NCBI GenBank assembly: GCA_001771055.1
Contig: MESS01000133.1
Location: 4,222-20,489, forward strand
Source: Caldithrix sp. RBG_13_44_9
GTDB lineage: Bacteria > Calditrichota > Calditrichia > RBG-13-44-9
Length of the DNA: 16,268 nucleotides
Reading direction: 5' to 3'
Shown here: one piece after another, positions 15,877-16,268 of the stretch
How positions within the stretch are numbered: the stretch's first letter is position 1
Layout: the number at the start of each line of letters is the position of its first letter
Position numbers and translations under genes: made by a program
The notes under the pieces: model-generated
What the model saw: only the letters and a program-made list of their open reading frames with translations
Told to the model about the DNA's origin: nothing
Databases searched by the model: none

Positions 15877-15910
15877 AATAAAAAAGTTTTAACCTTATTC
15901 CCTTATTGTT
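15877..15910 (+). repeat. Short dispersed repeat, copy c
   Basis: AATAAAAAAGTTTTAACCTT followed by ATTCCCTTATTGTT is the best partner of the minus-strand segment 9881-9916. It sits directly after the left member of the 80-bp repeat pair. Confidence 0.4.
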
Positions 15911-15933
15911 AAACCGAACTCAATTTTTATCTG

Positions 15934-16038
15934 CCAATAAGGTAACCTGCCTGCAGCAGGCAGGTAAGGTTTTGGTAGGTATTGAAGATCAGCAGGGGTT
16001 ACTAAGGTTTCAGCTTTACTAAACCTTAGCAACTTCAG
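15934..16038 (+). repeat. Diverged direct repeat, right copy, carrying a palindromic insertion
   Basis: This is the second copy of the unit at 15795-15876. It retains the hairpin TAAGGTTT (16013-16020) with AAACCTTA (16021-16028 region, loop CAGCTTTACT in between as read in the sequence). Near its start it is interrupted at 15944-15964 by a small palindrome that the left copy lacks. Confidence 0.65.
15938..15970. mobile_element. Miniature palindromic insertion flanked by 6-bp direct repeats
   Basis: TAAGGT at 15938-15943 and again at 15965-15970 frames 21 bp whose core is a palindrome: ACCTGCCTGC-A-GCAGGCAGGT (15945-15965). The left repeat copy at 15795 has a single TAAGGT and no insert, so it serves as the empty site. 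It carries no gene. A REP/MITE-like non-autonomous insertion is the simplest reading; a replication-slippage origin is possible. Confidence 0.45.
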
Positions 16039-16049
16039 GGATGGGATAA

Positions 16050-16166
16050 GTCCAGCAGGTACATTGTCCGCTTAAGAATGATCATCTGACAATAGAAATA
16101 ACGCCGGAAGATGAAAAAGTATATTTCATAGAACATGGAATAACAAAGATGATTAATTTTCGATGA
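16050..16166 (+). pseudogene. Coding-like remnant of an unidentified gene (C-terminal end)
   Basis: A 38-codon frame is open from 16050 (after an in-frame TAA at 16047) to a TGA at 16164-16166, with no good start codon. Its translation, including LTIEITPEDEKVYFIEHGI and then TKMINFR, looks like the end of a real protein. I do not recognise the family. It follows the repeat copy directly, which suggests that repeat activity disrupted the gene. From 16167 to the edge I see nothing beyond AT-rich sequence. Confidence 0.3.
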
Positions 16167-16268
16167 GAGTTTGAAAATATAGAGAACTAATGAAGATCAT
16201 CTATCATCAGGCGGCTGCGATTCCTTTTCGCTTGATAAATAATAAATTTAAAATTTTACTGGTAACCT

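Noticed and set aside
1..16268. Defence island, biosynthetic cluster or prophage
   Set aside because: No nuclease, helicase, methylase, integrase, phage structural or multi-enzyme biosynthetic gene is present; the content is regulatory and envelope-related.

Overview
This window is an ordinary chromosomal stretch rich in envelope and signalling genes. It most resembles an uncultured bacterium of the Fibrobacterota-Chlorobiota-Bacteroidota (FCB) superphylum or a neighbour such as Calditrichota, KSB1 or Cloacimonadota. That placement is an inference. It rests on lipoproteins that combine TPRs with TolB/CsgG-like domains, a VIT/von Willebrand protein with a family-typical C-terminal tail, a stand-alone version of the C-terminal domain of DUF2723/GT117 proteins, a NANTVKSKKY-type ECF sigma factor, and intergenic multi-palindrome elements common in FCB genomes. 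There is no rRNA, tRNA, CRISPR array or intact transposase.

Layout. At the left edge lie a terminator for an off-window gene (20-60) and a repeat-filled spacer (61-723). Next comes a minus-strand VIT/vWA protein (724-2922), divergent from an ECF sigma factor and its membrane anti-sigma factor (3043-4739, plus strand). A second, unrelated ECF sigma/anti-sigma pair converges on the first, with 27 bp between the stops (4767-5931, minus). This second pair lies downstream of and co-directional with a secreted TPR protein carrying the GT117-like tail domain (5999-7189). A spacer (7190-7773) holds a palindrome-overlapped promoter candidate, an orphan terminator and a coding-like remnant. A TPR/CsgG-like lipoprotein (7774-9204) follows. 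A roughly 1 kb gene-free block (9205-10202) carries a second multi-palindrome array between 17-bp direct repeats. Then come a cytoplasmic TPR protein (10203-10874), a large TolB-like/TPR/jelly-roll lipoprotein (10953-13517, minus) and a membrane HAMP-GAF-PP2C (RsbU/SpoIIE-type) phosphatase (13745-15694, minus). The right end (15695-16268) holds a diverged pair of repeats, one split by a small palindromic insertion, and a coding-like remnant.

How the genes may fit together. Two membrane anti-sigma factors bind two ECF sigma factors and so link envelope signals to transcription. The gene next to each module (the VIT/vWA protein; the GT117-like lipoprotein) is the natural candidate for its regulon or signal input. 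The PP2C phosphatase would feed a partner-switching pathway whose STAS antagonist and kinase are not in this window. The TPR lipoproteins look like envelope scaffolds. No complete new enzyme system is visible. The most unusual items are the two sigma modules arranged tail to tail, the detached GT117 domain, and the palindrome arrays.
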